Notes under the pieces: generated by a model
Seen by the model: only the letters and a program-made list of their open reading frames with translations
Databases searched by the model: none
What the model was told of the DNA's origin: nothing
Position numbers and translations under genes: made by a program
Source of the DNA: Epiperipatus broadwayi
Lineage: Eukaryota; Onychophora; Udeonychophora; Euonychophora; Peripatidae
Assembly (NCBI GenBank): GCA_028023455.1
Contig: JAQFVV010000002.1
Location: 33,861,725 to 33,925,724, forward strand
Length of the DNA stretch: 64,000 nucleotides
Direction: 5' to 3'
Shown: positions 35,049 to 45,002 of the stretch, one piece after another
Layout of the letters: the number at the start of each line of letters is the position of its first letter
How positions within the stretch are numbered: position 1 is the first letter of the stretch

Positions 35049-35251
35049 GTCAAAATAAGAACCATAGATCACATGACCCTACTCTCTTAAGCTTGTAAGT
35101 TATAAACAATGAGGATTGCCAATTCCTCAACAAGCTTTGTGATAAATACTTAGCTTAGAGAAAGCATTTAAAATATCTCTGTCAGGACCTCCCCCCCCCC
35201 AAACCTCTGACCATGGTTTCGTGCTCTGGCATTCCTCAGAGAGGTGCTACA
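35049..35251 (-). mobile_element. Family B HHR repeat, 203-bp copy with 11-bp target duplication
   Basis: Bounded by CATGATTTATA (35038-35048 and 35252-35262). On the minus strand it starts only about 12 bases before the ribozyme and ends at the family's usual TTATTTTGACT. The 5' boundary so near the HHR, together with a target duplication, suggests retrotransposition of an RNA whose 5' end is set close to the ribozyme. Confidence 0.83.
35204..35244 (-). ncRNA. Type I hammerhead ribozyme, family B
   Basis: Minus strand: stem I CCTCT (35240-35244) with AGAGG (35204-35208), perfect; CTGAGGA (35233-35239); stem II ATGC/GCAC with CAGA loop, three pairs plus an A-C mismatch at the base; GAAA (35217-35220); palindrome CCATGG (35211-35216); TC (35209-35210). 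All catalytic core bases are present. Confidence 0.85.
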
Positions 35252-35261
35252 CATGATTTAT

Positions 35262-35675
35262 ATTTAGAAAATTCCAACAACTAAACCTCTGAACTCCTTC
35301 TAAACAATAAGACTAATTACTAAATATATAAGCATAGTAGTTATTAAAATTAGCACGAGGGGAGATTAGATTTCTAAATTTTCACGAAGATGATAATTTG
35401 TAGCTATAGTTAGATTTGCGGAAATAGTTTGTTCCATCCGTAATTGTCACATTTTAAATCTGTATTAGGACTACCAAAATTTCACTTAGCGACTTTGTTA
35501 AAGATAAAAGAATGGACGCTACAGTAATCCTCTGTTAAAATAATGTAAATCATACAGAAGATTATACCTGCAATAAAAAAAAAGATTTTCTTTGCCAGAA
35601 TAAGTTTATGATATAATTGTGTGACCTCTATGTTCACATGATTACCATTTCTTACACTTACACAAGCTGCTAAAA
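35262..35675. other. AT-rich sequence without recognised gene
   Basis: Nothing supported. Confidence 0.45.
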
Positions 35676-35677
35676 CA

Positions 35678-36305
35678 GTGATGTGATGTGATATACTGTG
35701 ACTTCTCCTTATATGAGTCAGGAATCTCTCAGCAACTATGCTCAGAGAAACATGTTAGCCACTTTACCTTTCCTTTCCATTCCCCATCCTAACTTTTCCC
35801 ATAATCTGCTCCATCCCATTTCCACAACATAATCTTTGTCAATGTTATGACCTTTATATCTAAATCCCCCTTATCTTTTCCCAAAGCCAGTATAAAACCC
35901 AATAAGCCACTTTCTGTATAATCACTTTGTTTTTATTTATTCTTCCATAACTTCATTATTTGTACCCTTTCTACTTCCGAGCATTTACACTGAATGTTAT
36001 AACAGATGCCTAATATTTTCTATTCCTTCCTTACAGAATTTTCAGACTAAATCACCCATATTTTTTCATTTACATATATATTTTCAATTTGTTAACGATC
36101 CCATTTGAGTCTTAAACAAACTACTTTCCTTACTATTATCATAAATTAACTCGCATGCAATGTTCCATTTAATTCTATATATATTTAAACTCTTTTTACT
36201 CTCCATACTAGTTCTCCATCTTACCAACTCTCTATTCTTTATTAATGCATCTATTCTTCTATTCCATTTCTTACCACTATAACCCTCAACAATCCTCCTA
36301 ACACA
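35678..36305 (-). pseudogene. Second LINE family, 3' end, copy 4
   Basis: Minus strand carries the (CACAT)n tail (35678-35690), then the 3' untranslated part and decayed ORF2 C-terminus in several frames. Blocks match copy 1 (for example the complement of CCCCCTTATCTTTTCCCAAA and ATAAATTAACTCGCATGCAAT). It stops at the CACAATCAT junction where copy 5 begins. Confidence 0.8.
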
Positions 36306-36587
36306 ATCATGTGATGCATTATGGCTCCTCCTTTATCAGATCAGGAATCTCTCAGCCACTATGCCCAAAGAAACCTGTTAGCCCCCTTCCATTTCCATTC
36401 TTCACCCTAAGTTTCCCCATATTCTTCTCTATCTTGCTTCATCCCATTTCCACAATATAATATTTGTCAACTCCATGGCCTTTACATCTAAATCCCCCAT
36501 AACCCACTTTCGGTATAATCACTTTGCTTATATTTATTTTTCCACATCTTCATTATTTGTATCCTTTTTGCTTGTAGGCATTTACAG
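36306..36587 (-). pseudogene. Second LINE family, 3' end, copy 5
   Basis: Begins with a short GTGATG tail remnant and repeats the same 3' region as copy 4 (GCCACTATGCCCAAAGAAAC, ATTTCCACAATATAATATTTGT). It is truncated where a family C foldback follows (36588). The two copies lie head to tail. Confidence 0.75.
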
Positions 36588-36860
36588 TGAGAAACTGTCC
36601 ATACAGTATTGCCATCTAGTGCAAGCCTAGTAATCAAAGTATGCAAGGAGGTTTATGCATAAAATTCCTATATAGTGCCTACTCATAGCACTAGTAAGCA
36701 TTAGGTAGGAATTTTATACAGGAACCTTCTTGCATCCATTGATTACTCTGGCTCTCACTGGATGACACTACTGTATAAAGAATTTGTCACTATTTTAATA
36801 GCTTGTGTAAATGGTAATCATGTGATGTTTAGTGATTTAATACCATTCTTCCTATTGAAT
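36588..36860. repeat. Family C foldback
   Basis: Left arm ACTGTCCATACAGTATTGCC to CATAAAATTCCTAT, right arm TAGGAATTTTATAC to ACTACTGTATAAAGAATTTG. The HHR part of the unit is missing from the centre. Ends with ATCATGTGATGTTTAGTG. Confidence 0.7.
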
Positions 36861-37009
36861 GATTGTGACTATGGTTATTAAATAACCAATGACGTCAAAA
36901 TGTATAGACACTGAATTGGATTCAGATCTATATAACTATATAAGTGAATAAACTTCAATTGAAAATATGTTTTCATTTTTGACTCATAGCTTTATAGTTA
37001 ACTAAAAAG

Positions 37010-37260
37010 ATAAAAGGTGGCTGCTGGAGAATTACATTAAATCCTAAGATCTAGGTACAATGCTCACATATACAAGCTCTTCACTGATGAAAGCCACAAC
37101 CTGGAAACTAGTCTGGGAATATTGAATGAGTTGGCATTAGATAAGGATTTTATACATAAACCATTTTGCATACATTGATTACTATGGCTTTACACTGTGT
37201 GGCACCACTGTATCACTGTTTTAACCTCTACGTTATGGAAGAATTTGTATTGTTTTAAGA
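37010..37260 (+). repeat. Family C HHR repeat, half copy
   Basis: From GGTGGCTGCTGGAGAATTAC through ATCCTAAGATCTAGGTACA, the ribozyme (37084-37117), to CTGTGTGGCACCACTGTAT. Order matches the 63 kb copies in inverse orientation. Confidence 0.7.
37080..37118 (+). ncRNA. Hammerhead-like motif, family C
   Basis: CTGATGA (37084-37090), GAAA (37104-37107), palindrome CTAG (37108-37111), TC site (37112-37113), stem I TTCA/TGGGAA with wobbles. Stem II is weak (base pairs disrupted at its foot), so cleavage is doubtful. The spacing and the CTAG-TC end recur in all family C copies. Confidence 0.55.
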
Positions 37261-37654
37261 ATATAAATGCTTCATAATAATCTAAAAATATGATTCAAGA
37301 TCATAAGTTCACTTAGAATGCTCTTCTCCTATTGGATATAATGATGATATATTTATTATTGTATTTACACATCTAGATTATTTTGCACATGTGCAGTTGA
37401 ATAAATAGTAACATACTCTAAAAATTTATTTTATATCGAACATGAGCATGGTTTTGTGTTCACTATATTATTTCAAATAAACTCTTAAAGGTATATATTG
37501 GTTTGTTTTTTTGTGTGTGCATGTGGGTGAGATCACAATATGAAAGAGAACAATAATTAAACACAGTAGTGAAATTTAAAAAAAAATTGGTGCAAAACAT
37601 ATTCAACAAATAGCTTCTTGAAAATACCAGCATATAAATAAATGCTGCTTCATA

Positions 37655-37800
37655 AGAAGGTTGAGGATTAGATTCGATCTTGTGACTTCCCAATCCCTGT
37701 TGGATGCTCTACCATCTGTGGCAAATTATATAAGGTAAAAAGGCTTCTGGCTTTATTGCTGGGGAGTTCATAAGAAGTTTGAATCTAAGACCCTGAAGAA
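37655..37800. repeat. SINE S2 family, head-to-head foldback
   Basis: Left TTCATAAGAAGG and right GGGGAGTTCATAAGAAG show the S2 3' tail in minus orientation on both sides of a tRNA-like head (complement of CCCTGTTGGATGCTCTACCA). Confidence 0.55.
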
Positions 37801-38660
37801 CACCAGAATCGGTCCTGGCACTGTATAATGATATGTTTATAATTCGTGAATTGACTCATATAATAGTCAAAAGCATACCTTTAACTTTTTGTTTTTTAAT
37901 TTTATCTTTTCTTCATTTAGAATAAAAATTGCCTAATTGGTTTTATTACCTATCAGTTTGTTGTCACTCATACTGCCATATTTATATTATGTCTAATTCT
38001 CTGCGTATTTTGAAATTTTTACTTAACCACCCCTTACTCAGGGTCTAACAATTTATATGTCAATTCATTAGGGTTCAATATTGTTAGCTCTTTACACTGA
38101 ATATATTATGTTATCCTGTCTTATAATTATAAACTGGTCACTGACTGGTTTATCTGACATTGTTACTCCAGATTTTCCTCTTGCTTTTAAAACTATTTGA
38201 TACTTGTAATGTATTTATATCGTAACCCATTTATAATGTAACCCACTTATATTTGCTTTCCCGCTTACTTCATATTTGCTCAAATGATTTACCAATGACC
38301 TAGCATTGTGTTATCAGACTTTGTATAATGTAATCAGAATTTTGGCTAGTTAAATAGTCGTAGTATTTAGTGTAAACCTTTTCATTCCTTTGATTGTATT
38401 TTGTTTGTAATTTCTGACCTGTCATATGTGATTAGTTCAATGAGACCTAGAATATGGACTAACCTTCTGTATTTTCTTAGAGTGTAAATAAACTTTATCT
38501 TTGAAAGTAAATTGCCTAACTGATTAAGGGCTAGTTACTGATAATACATTATATTTAAACATATAGTAAATATAAATTAATATTTATTTAGCATGTGGGT
38601 ATTTTTTTTACATTGATTAACTATTAACAAAATTTATAAAAGAGATATTCCAACTAGGAG
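37800..38660. other. AT-rich sequence without recognised gene
   Basis: No supported feature. Confidence 0.5.
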
Positions 38661-38667
38661 ATAGAAT

Positions 38668-38945
38668 AATCATCATCATCAACCATTATCAATCCACTGC
38701 AGGATGAAGGTCTCTCCAAGGTTAATACATCTCTGATCTTTAGCTTCCCTTCTCCACATCACCCCTGCACACTTTCTTATTTCATCCATCCATCTCACAT
38801 GTGGTCTCTTTCTGGGTCTTTTACAATCTCTTGGAATCAAGTTTAAAATTTCAATTGTCCTTTTATTATCATCTCTTCTAGCAATATGTCCAGCCCAACT
38901 CCACTTAAATCTTTTAATTTTTTCAATGAGGTCAATTCTTCATTG
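38668..38945 (-). pseudogene. RTE-clade LINE 3' end
   Basis: Complement of the family end: (GATGATGAT) tail at 38671-38681, CCTTCATCCTGCAGTGGATT, RWMDEIRKC, RPRKRPHV-type basic run and the GWAGHIAR region (complement of GCAATATGTCCAGCCCAAC at 38881-38899). Truncated at the TGVTDII site. Confidence 0.88.
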
Positions 38946-39149
38946 TAACCATATATTCGATAAACATTAAATTTAGATATGAACAGTTGTTGATACCTCT
39001 ATGCCACTGCAGATACATTATCCATTAAATAAGACTTAAACAAAAAACGTATTTGAGCTAGTGATAATGTCTAGATTGATAAATGATTCATACAGTTATT
39101 AGTATATTTCCATTAGAGTGGTTTATATTAATGTTGTACTACAGAAAAT

Positions 39150-39335
39150 TTGAAACCTGTCAATTAAACTATAGTAATTTACTATCTAGATATACGCTGA
39201 ACAAATGATGAAGATATGTGTAAGAGATTGTGATCTGGGCCAATTGATGAGTGCTGGTTCAGCACGAAATGCACTTCTTGGGGATCATTTATCCTTTTCA
39301 CATGTCTTTGATCATATGCTTCAGTAATCTGTGAT
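39150..39335 (+). repeat. Family A HHR-SINE, half copy
   Basis: Contains AAACCTGTCAATTAAACT, a CTGAACAAATGATGAAGATATG-type pre-ribozyme segment and the HHR, then CCTTTTCACATG. The tRNA-like end is eroded. Confidence 0.7.
39240..39281 (+). ncRNA. Hammerhead ribozyme, family A, best stem II
   Basis: CCAA (39240-39243), TTGATGA (39244-39250; C3 to U), stem II GTGCT/AGCAC, five perfect pairs with loop GGTTC, GAAA (39266-39269), TGCACT, TC site (39276-39277), TTGG (39278-39281). Only the C3 base departs from the consensus. Confidence 0.8.
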
Positions 39336-39700
39336 AGAATTGTAATTAATAATAGTAAAAAAATAATAGTTATAAATAAAAAAAATAAGGTTAGGGTTTC
39401 TCTAGAAATAATGTGTATATGAAGTTGAAATGTCGCATGCGCTACATGAATTGCTTGATAAAGTGTATATTTCTAATATATTTGCGCTCTGAGAGGTTGG
39501 TCTCACCTCTGGATTGATGGGTGTTTTGATTAGGTTGCAACCATGATATAACTCATTGGAAGCTTCAGTTCCTTCGTATTCAATTACATATATAATCTGA
39601 GTTATTTACTTATTTACCTAAATTTAGATAAATAAGTCATCATTATGTATGTTTTTTATAAAAGAATTGTTGGTACTTTAATCCAAATAACGTGAAAAAA
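39335..39700. other. AT-rich sequence without recognised gene
   Basis: Nothing supported. Confidence 0.45.
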
Positions 39701-39704
39701 TCAT

Positions 39705-39890
39705 TTAATCTGACTTTCAAGCGCTTCGATGCTCTGATAAGAAAAGCTTCGAATTTACGTGTTTTAAATTAAGCTTAGCGCTTTCGAGACTTTCTTAGGG
39801 TCTCATATTCATAGGACTAGTTGTTGAGTGGGAGGGTGGGTATAAATAGAATATATGTCCAAGCGCTTGAAAGTCAAATTATATTTGTCT
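39705..39890. repeat. Foldback with GAGAC hairpin-GAAAGCGC motif
   Basis: Ends are GACTTTCAAGCGCTT and AAGCGCTTGAAAGTC. On the minus strand the centre has GAGAC-loop-GTCTC-GAAA-GCGC-TA, the same architecture as GACTA-loop-TAGTC-GAAA-GCATGC-TA in the PLE ends at 59.1 kb. Confidence 0.55.
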
Positions 39891-40344
39891 AAGAAAAGTT
39901 TCTACTCAAGATAAAAAAATCATTTATTATATTTCTATTGTTTGTACAAATTTATCTTATCAATAATTTCATCAGTTTTCTGGGTTTTTTTTTTTCATTT
40001 GCTGCAAATTACGGTTTACCTCTGTTTCATTGTTATCACTGCTATATTATTTTGAAGATATCCTTGCGCCACTTCAGAGTTTAAAACGTTTACCGAAATT
40101 TAATATATTTTACAAATTTTTATTTCCTAGTTTTCAATCTACTCATATGAAAAAAAAACACCTGAAGATAATCTTTCCATAAATAGGTCAATGCGGAGGT
40201 AATAGAAAAATAATGAATTTCTCTAAGAAAATCACCTTTACAAAAATAATTCGCCAAAAAGGGGTACAAATAATCGCATAATATTTAAGTATGTTTAATC
40301 CCTAAAGTTTGTATCTCCAAATTAGAGGAGTTATCTTTTTTTTT

Positions 40345-40440
40345 TTTTTATGTGTCAAAGCATCGGCCGGGAAGCGAATCCCGGGACAACTGCGTGTAAG
40401 GCCGCTGTGCTAAACACTCGCCCAGTATGACTACTATATG
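40345..40440 (-). repeat. tRNA-derived SINE head, best preserved
   Basis: Minus strand: CTGGGCGAGTGTTTAGC (A-box/D-arm), GCGGCCTTACACGCAGTTG (anticodon-arm-like), GGGATTCGCTTCCCGG (T-arm/B-box) and CCGATGC. Near full tRNA length, but the acceptor and anticodon stems do not close well, so it is a SINE head rather than a tRNA gene. Confidence 0.7.
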
Positions 40441-40499
40441 CAATGTCGAATATAAATTATATTACAAAAGATATAAAAAATTATATTTCAGAATATTAT

Positions 40500-41296
40500 C
40501 ATATTTTGGTTTCTCCAATTTTAATCCAGTTTCTCCATGGATAGCTTCTATTCTCTGCATCATACCAACAAACTTGTTTATTTTATCCATCCATCTCACA
40601 TGTGGTCTCTTTTAAGGTCTTTTACAATTTTTTGGAATATAGACTTCAAATTTCCATCCACTATCATCTCTTTTAGAAATATGTCTAGCCTAAAATCCAT
40701 TTCAGTCTTAATTCTTTTAATAACACTAAATATACATAATTGTCCAATAGTACAATTTTTTTTATTTTTAATCCCTTCTTGCTACTTTCAGCAAACATCT
40801 TTCCATACTTTTTTAAGTAATTTAAAGTCTTTGTATTGCTTTTCTGTTAAGTGTCCCAGAACCAAAAATAAAAACTAGTAAAAACACATCTATTAAAAAC
40901 ATTTCTTTTTAAGCACATAGGAATTCTTGCTATTAACGTTAAGTTGTTTTTATCAAAAGCCTTCATCTTAGTTTAATTCTATGATTAATTTCAACCATTA
41001 TATTTCTATATTTATAAATAAAATGACTACAGTATTTGTAGCTCTTAGCTTTTTTTAATTCATGGTTAGCAGTATTTATTTTCTTCTTCTGAGAAAATTT
41101 ACTGAAAATTATTTTAGTCTTTTTAGGATTGATTTTCACTCCTACTTTCTTACTTTCATCAGATAACTTTAAACAACATTTCTTGAAGCTCTAAAGTATT
41201 ATTTTCAAAGTTAATCACAACATCTAAAAAAATGTAGATGACTTAAATAACGTTCATGTATTTTTAGTTTCTTAGCTTTCAATTTTAACCCACAAA
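40500..41296 (-). pseudogene. RTE-clade LINE, C-terminal half
   Basis: Minus strand carries the RTE end (RWMDKIN, basic run, the complement of GATCATCTCTTTTAGAAATATG for ARRDD-like) and, further in, decayed segments after the RT domain (LSDESKKVGVKINPKKTKII and KKLKAKKLKIH-type). Frameshifts are frequent. A family A pair has inserted at 41297. An upstream part of the same LINE type lies beyond in the opposite orientation (42045-42215), so that is a separate copy. Confidence 0.75.
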
Positions 41297-41448
41297 ACAC
41301 TTATTAACTGAAATATAGGCTTATTATATACCTATATCAATATATGTAGTATATAGGGTATATGAACACAGACTTTCACATCACCCACCACTCTATCTCA
41401 TATCACTGATACACTTGAACACATATATGTTGAAAAGATAAATAATCA

Positions 41449-41490
41449 CCAACATACGCATTTCATGCTAAACTAGCAATCATCAGTTGG
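41449..41490 (-). ncRNA. Hammerhead ribozyme, family A, cleavage site TG
   Basis: Minus strand: CCAA/TTGG, CTGATGA, TGCT/AGCA stem II, GAAA, TGCGTA, then TG where NUH is required. G at position 17 should block cleavage; everything else is intact. Confidence 0.75.
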
Positions 41491-41762
41491 TCCAGATTAT
41501 CATCTCCACACATATATGCAATTAAATGGATTATGTCCTGTACATGAGGGGTCATATTGACTTTATGTTAACATGGGTGTGACAAGAATCTCCACCTCAG
41601 GGTGGCCTCTGAGTGTTCCATCATCAGATTTTCAATTGGACGGTTGGTTGAAGAGTTGGAGTGTGGAGTCGATTGAAGCCTGTCCATTAAAGTATGAAGA
41701 TTTGCTATCTTAACATATATCTGAGCACTTATTGCATATACGTGTGGAGATGATAATCTGGA

Positions 41763-41804
41763 CCAACTGATGATTGCTGTTTTAGCATGAAATATGTGTA
41801 TTGG
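41763..41804 (+). ncRNA. Type I hammerhead ribozyme, family A, core intact
   Basis: CCAA (41763-41766), CTGATGA (41767-41773), stem II TGCT/AGCA with U-U at its foot (41774-41788), GAAA (41789-41792), TATGTG, TA cleavage site (41799-41800), TTGG (41801-41804). All catalytic bases are present; the stem II foot is the only weakness. Confidence 0.82.
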
Positions 41805-42044
41805 TGATTATTTTATCTTTTCGACATATATGTGTTCAAGTGTATCAGTGATATGAGATAGACTGGTGGTTGGTGTGAAAGTCTGTGCTCATATAACCTA
41901 TATAAAACACTTATTGTAAAACTATTATAAAAACTTTTGAAGATATAGAATCATCTTAACTATACCATTATGAAGGATTAGTCTTTTTAGGAGAACCAAA
42001 AAGAAACTAAACACTACAACTACTATATATTATGAATTGTTAAT

Positions 42045-42215
42045 TATTTTAAAGGACGAGGTGAATCATGCAATTAAATTTCTGAAGAAAAGAAAAGTTC
42101 CTGAAGAGATGGAATTATTATTGGATCTTAAAAGAAGCAGGTGAAGAAATAGAAAAATTATTTATGAAACCATATACCAAATATTTAAAAGATAAAGATA
42201 TAATTTTCTTCTTCT
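42045..42215 (+). pseudogene. RTE-clade LINE, pre-RT fragment
   Basis: ILKDEVNHAIKFLKKRKVPEE then, after a frameshift, EAGEEIEKLFMKPYTKYLKD matches the conserved region just before RT motif 1 (LKxEVExAIKxLKNGKAPGxDxI...LLKEAGEEI). Overlaps in family position with the 1.55 kb copy. Confidence 0.8.
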
Positions 42216-42264
42216 TCCTCTTCCTATGTATTGATTTCTACTTTAACATATCATACCATTTACA

Positions 42265-42680
42265 ACTTTCTTAAACACTTTATCAATACTCTTTTTTATA
42301 TCAAAACTAACAGTTTCGACTGTCCTGCAGTCATCATCAGAGCTACAATATTCAAATATATAATTATATAATAAATACACTTATACACATATTCATATAC
42401 ATAATTCAATACACAAAATAAACAAAAATGAAATATACATTTTAACCTAACCATTATAAAATTGGAAATGATTATTTATAATGGTCAGGTTAAAATGTAT
42501 ATTTTATTTTTGTTTATTTTGTGTATTTAATTATGTATATGAATATATGTATAAGGATATTAATTATACATATTTGAATGTTGTAGCTCTGATGATGACT
42601 GCAGGACAGTTGAAACTGTTAGTTTTGATATAAAGAGTATTGATAAAGTGTTTAAGAAAGTTGTAAGTAAATATTCTTTT
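42265..42680. repeat. Foldback with about 190-bp arms and stem-GAAAC motif
   Basis: Arms 42265-42460 and 42480-42680 are close complements (CTTAAACACTTTATCAATACTC, TATCAAAACTAACAGTTTC, TTTTAACCT). Each arm holds CTCTGATGATGACTG-loop-CAGTCGAAACTG. This has both CTGATGA and GAAAC with a 5-bp stem, but with one base too many before the stem and no stem I pairing. Confidence 0.75.
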
Positions 42681-42714
42681 TTATTAAGTGCAAGCGGTTG
42701 TTAAATTTTATTTT

Positions 42715-43010
42715 TTAACCCTTTTCCCGCCTCTTACGAGGCTCCTCGTCGACATCTGACATTACTCTAACTCAGCCGTTTTTATACGAAAATATTCGTT
42801 CAATAGGTTTTTAAATAGGTTTTTAAAAGTTCTATACGATGGTGCCCTCTTCCGAATTCTTTTACAACTAAAAAATAAAAAAAAACTGCATTTAAAGCTA
42901 AACAAAGAAAGAAGCTTATTGGTGATTGGCTCTCAGCCAGTTCTCAGCCGACAAAGACATTCTGATTGGCTGGAAAAAACAAAGAAACCGCCTGATCAAA
43001 GAAAATAAAG
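42715..43010. promoter_or_regulatory. GC-richer island with three ATTGG boxes, possible promoter or transposon end
   Basis: CpG-containing sequence (CCCGCCTCTTACGAGG, CCTCGTCGAC) sits in otherwise AT-rich DNA. ATTGG (inverted CCAAT) occurs at 42918, 42925 and 42965. The left edge reads TTAA then CCCTTTT, as in many piggyBac termini, and the same TTAACCCTTT occurs at 58016. No gene follows in a readable frame, so both readings are tentative. Confidence 0.3.
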
Positions 43011-43429
43011 ATAAACACTGAGATTTTCATTTCGAATGTGATTTAAGTATTAAAAAAAGTATAATTTGACAAATTAAAATAATTTTTAAAAAATAAACTA
43101 AAAAAACAAAATTATTTTCGAAAAATATCGAAGATTTTTGTAAAAATGTTGAAGATTTAGTAAAAAGAAGTATTTACTTTTCTATAACGTAAAAGTCGAT
43201 CTTTTTGTTTATATTATAGCTTTTATGTTGCCGAAATTGAATATTTTAGAATAAATAAATAGCAATTTATTTTTGAAAGAATCTCGTTCTCTTCATAACC
43301 TGAAAAATAAATAATATACTTTTTATAAACGTATCTGAGTTGAATTTAATATTATAGGCGAATATGTTTTAACAATAGGCTTTGTCTTCAGTTTGTGAGT
43401 TGGCCAATTAAAAGATTTGATTTTTACCT

Positions 43430-44320
43430 CATACAACCAATAATATAATTAGTGGTTAAAAGATTGATATAAATTTAGATAACGTGAATTTAGGATATTT
43501 GCGCACCTTTTTTTTCACATGGTTCCATATGTATAACTGTATGAAAATATAATTATTGCTTAAGTTTAATTTCCAATATTTGCCAAATAGGATTTTACTT
43601 TTTTTATTCACATGATTACATTTTTTATAACTATGAAAATTGCTTTTTTAATTACCAAAAATGCTTGATAAACTAGCAAACTTAAATTTAAACTAGCAAT
43701 CGATCTTTCCTATGTCATTATTTTGTAACATTCATATTTTATACATTATAATCTTTTGGCAAACTGTATAATTCACATTTTAAATCTATCAATTTTAAGT
43801 TATCCTTTTGATTATCATGAGTAAATGTTTTAGTAAACTAGTAAACTGAAATATGAATTTTTTTAAAGATTGGTGTAGCTTTAAATAACGTCTATTCAAG
43901 ATGTTTACCGCCTTTTTGTCACGTGATTCCATTTGTATAACTGGATGAAAATATAATTATTGCTTAATTTTGATTTCAAATATTTGCGGAATTTTGGTTT
44001 TTTTTTTTCTATGAAAATTATGATTTTGTGTTTTAATATTTTAATCATGTGATTTGGTATTTTTTTTATGAAATTTTGGCCTTTTTGATTTATTTTAAAG
44101 AATTTATATTTTTTTTAACTTTCAATGTTGCTTTCTTTTTTCACTTGTCCCCCCTCCCCCCCGGAACTTTTTAAAGTGCTATAGGCTAATTAATTTCAAT
44201 GTCACTTTCTTCCCACCACTCTTTTTTTAATTGTAGTGCTTTAGGCGATTTATTTTTTTGAAAACTGAGTGCTTCTAGTCGATGTCATTTGTTGCTTGCA
44301 TGTTCCAGCAGTGTTTTTGG
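43430..44320. repeat. Diverged tandem repeat, period about 400 bp
   Basis: AGATAACGTGAATTTAGGAT...TTTTTTCACATGGTTCCATA and ...AAATATAATTATTGCTTAA near 43479-43590 recur, diverged, at 43882-43995 (AAATAACGTCTATTCAAGAT, CACGTGATTCCATTTG). A partial third ATTCACATGATTACATTTT lies at 43605. Very T-rich and non-coding. Confidence 0.6.
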
Positions 44321-44358
44321 GTGTTTTCAAATTCAAAATGGCCACCGAGTGCGTACTA

Positions 44359-45002
44359 TAGAGTGCTTTTAAGTCATAGCCTGGGGAAAAGTGATTTCTT
44401 CCCTTTGTTTATGTATACAGTGAGCTATGTTTAAAGTTTACATATTAAATCTTGTTTACTTATTACAATCAAGGTGTTAAAGGTGAGATGCTGTCTCCAT
44501 CCTTGTATAAATAATTATGAGTTTAATACCTCTTAAGTGTCATATTCCATCTGGTTGATAAATTAATTTCATTCTGAATTACCAACAATGGTGATAATTG
44601 TATTCTTCATACATTATAACACAACAAATGTACATCCACTTTTTTTTAAAAATATATATATATGTTCTACAATAATATCAACAAATTAAAAATCCTTCTC
44701 TTTTTTCTTTTCTAAAACTTTATTTTTTTATTTCAATACTGAACATATATATAATACAAAACTCCAACGTTTCAACTGTTTTTATCTTCATACAGATCCT
44801 TGAAAATGACTGTATGAAGATAAAAAGAGTTGAAGCGTTGGAGTTTTTGAAAAGAAAAAGGAGAAGGATTTTTAATTTGTTGATATTAACTGTAGGTTTA
44901 TAAACATCAGAGCAACTAAGAATAGGTGGATTCATTCTATTCTTGATTCATTTATTCAACATTTAGAGTGCTTTTAAGTCATAGCCTGGGGAAAAGTGAT
45001 TT
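44359..45002. mobile_element. Insertion bounded by 39-bp direct repeats, holding a foldback
   Basis: A 39-bp sequence starting TAGAGTGCTTTTAAGTCATA is repeated exactly at 44359-44397 and 44964-45002, and similarity continues for about 15 bp. Between them a foldback (about 44685-44890) has arms with AAAATCCTTCTC and TCCAACG-TTTCAACT and a GACTGT-loop-GAAGC hairpin. Unusually long target duplications are known for some Penelope-like insertions. Confidence 0.65.

Larger units (their letters stand above)
41303..41907. mobile_element. Family A HHR-SINE, palindromic pair with 12-bp target duplication
   Basis: Direct repeats AAAACACTTATT lie just outside (about 41296 and 41907). The left end AACTGAAATATAGGCTTATT matches the 20.4 kb copy. 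Both halves have full order: tRNA-like end, linker, HHR, ATGGACAGGCTTCAA-type block. This is the longest family A pair (about 600 bp) and has two recognisable ribozymes facing outward on opposite strands. Confidence 0.85.

Noticed and set aside
40360-40440. Genuine tRNA gene
   Set aside because: A and B boxes are good, but acceptor and anticodon stems do not pair properly, and related heads recur at 33.2 and 34.25 kb, as expected for a SINE.
42590-42625. Hammerhead in the 42.3 kb foldback arms
   Set aside because: CTGATGA and GAAAC are both present with a stem between, but an extra base precedes the stem, stem I strands do not pair and there is no clear NUH position.
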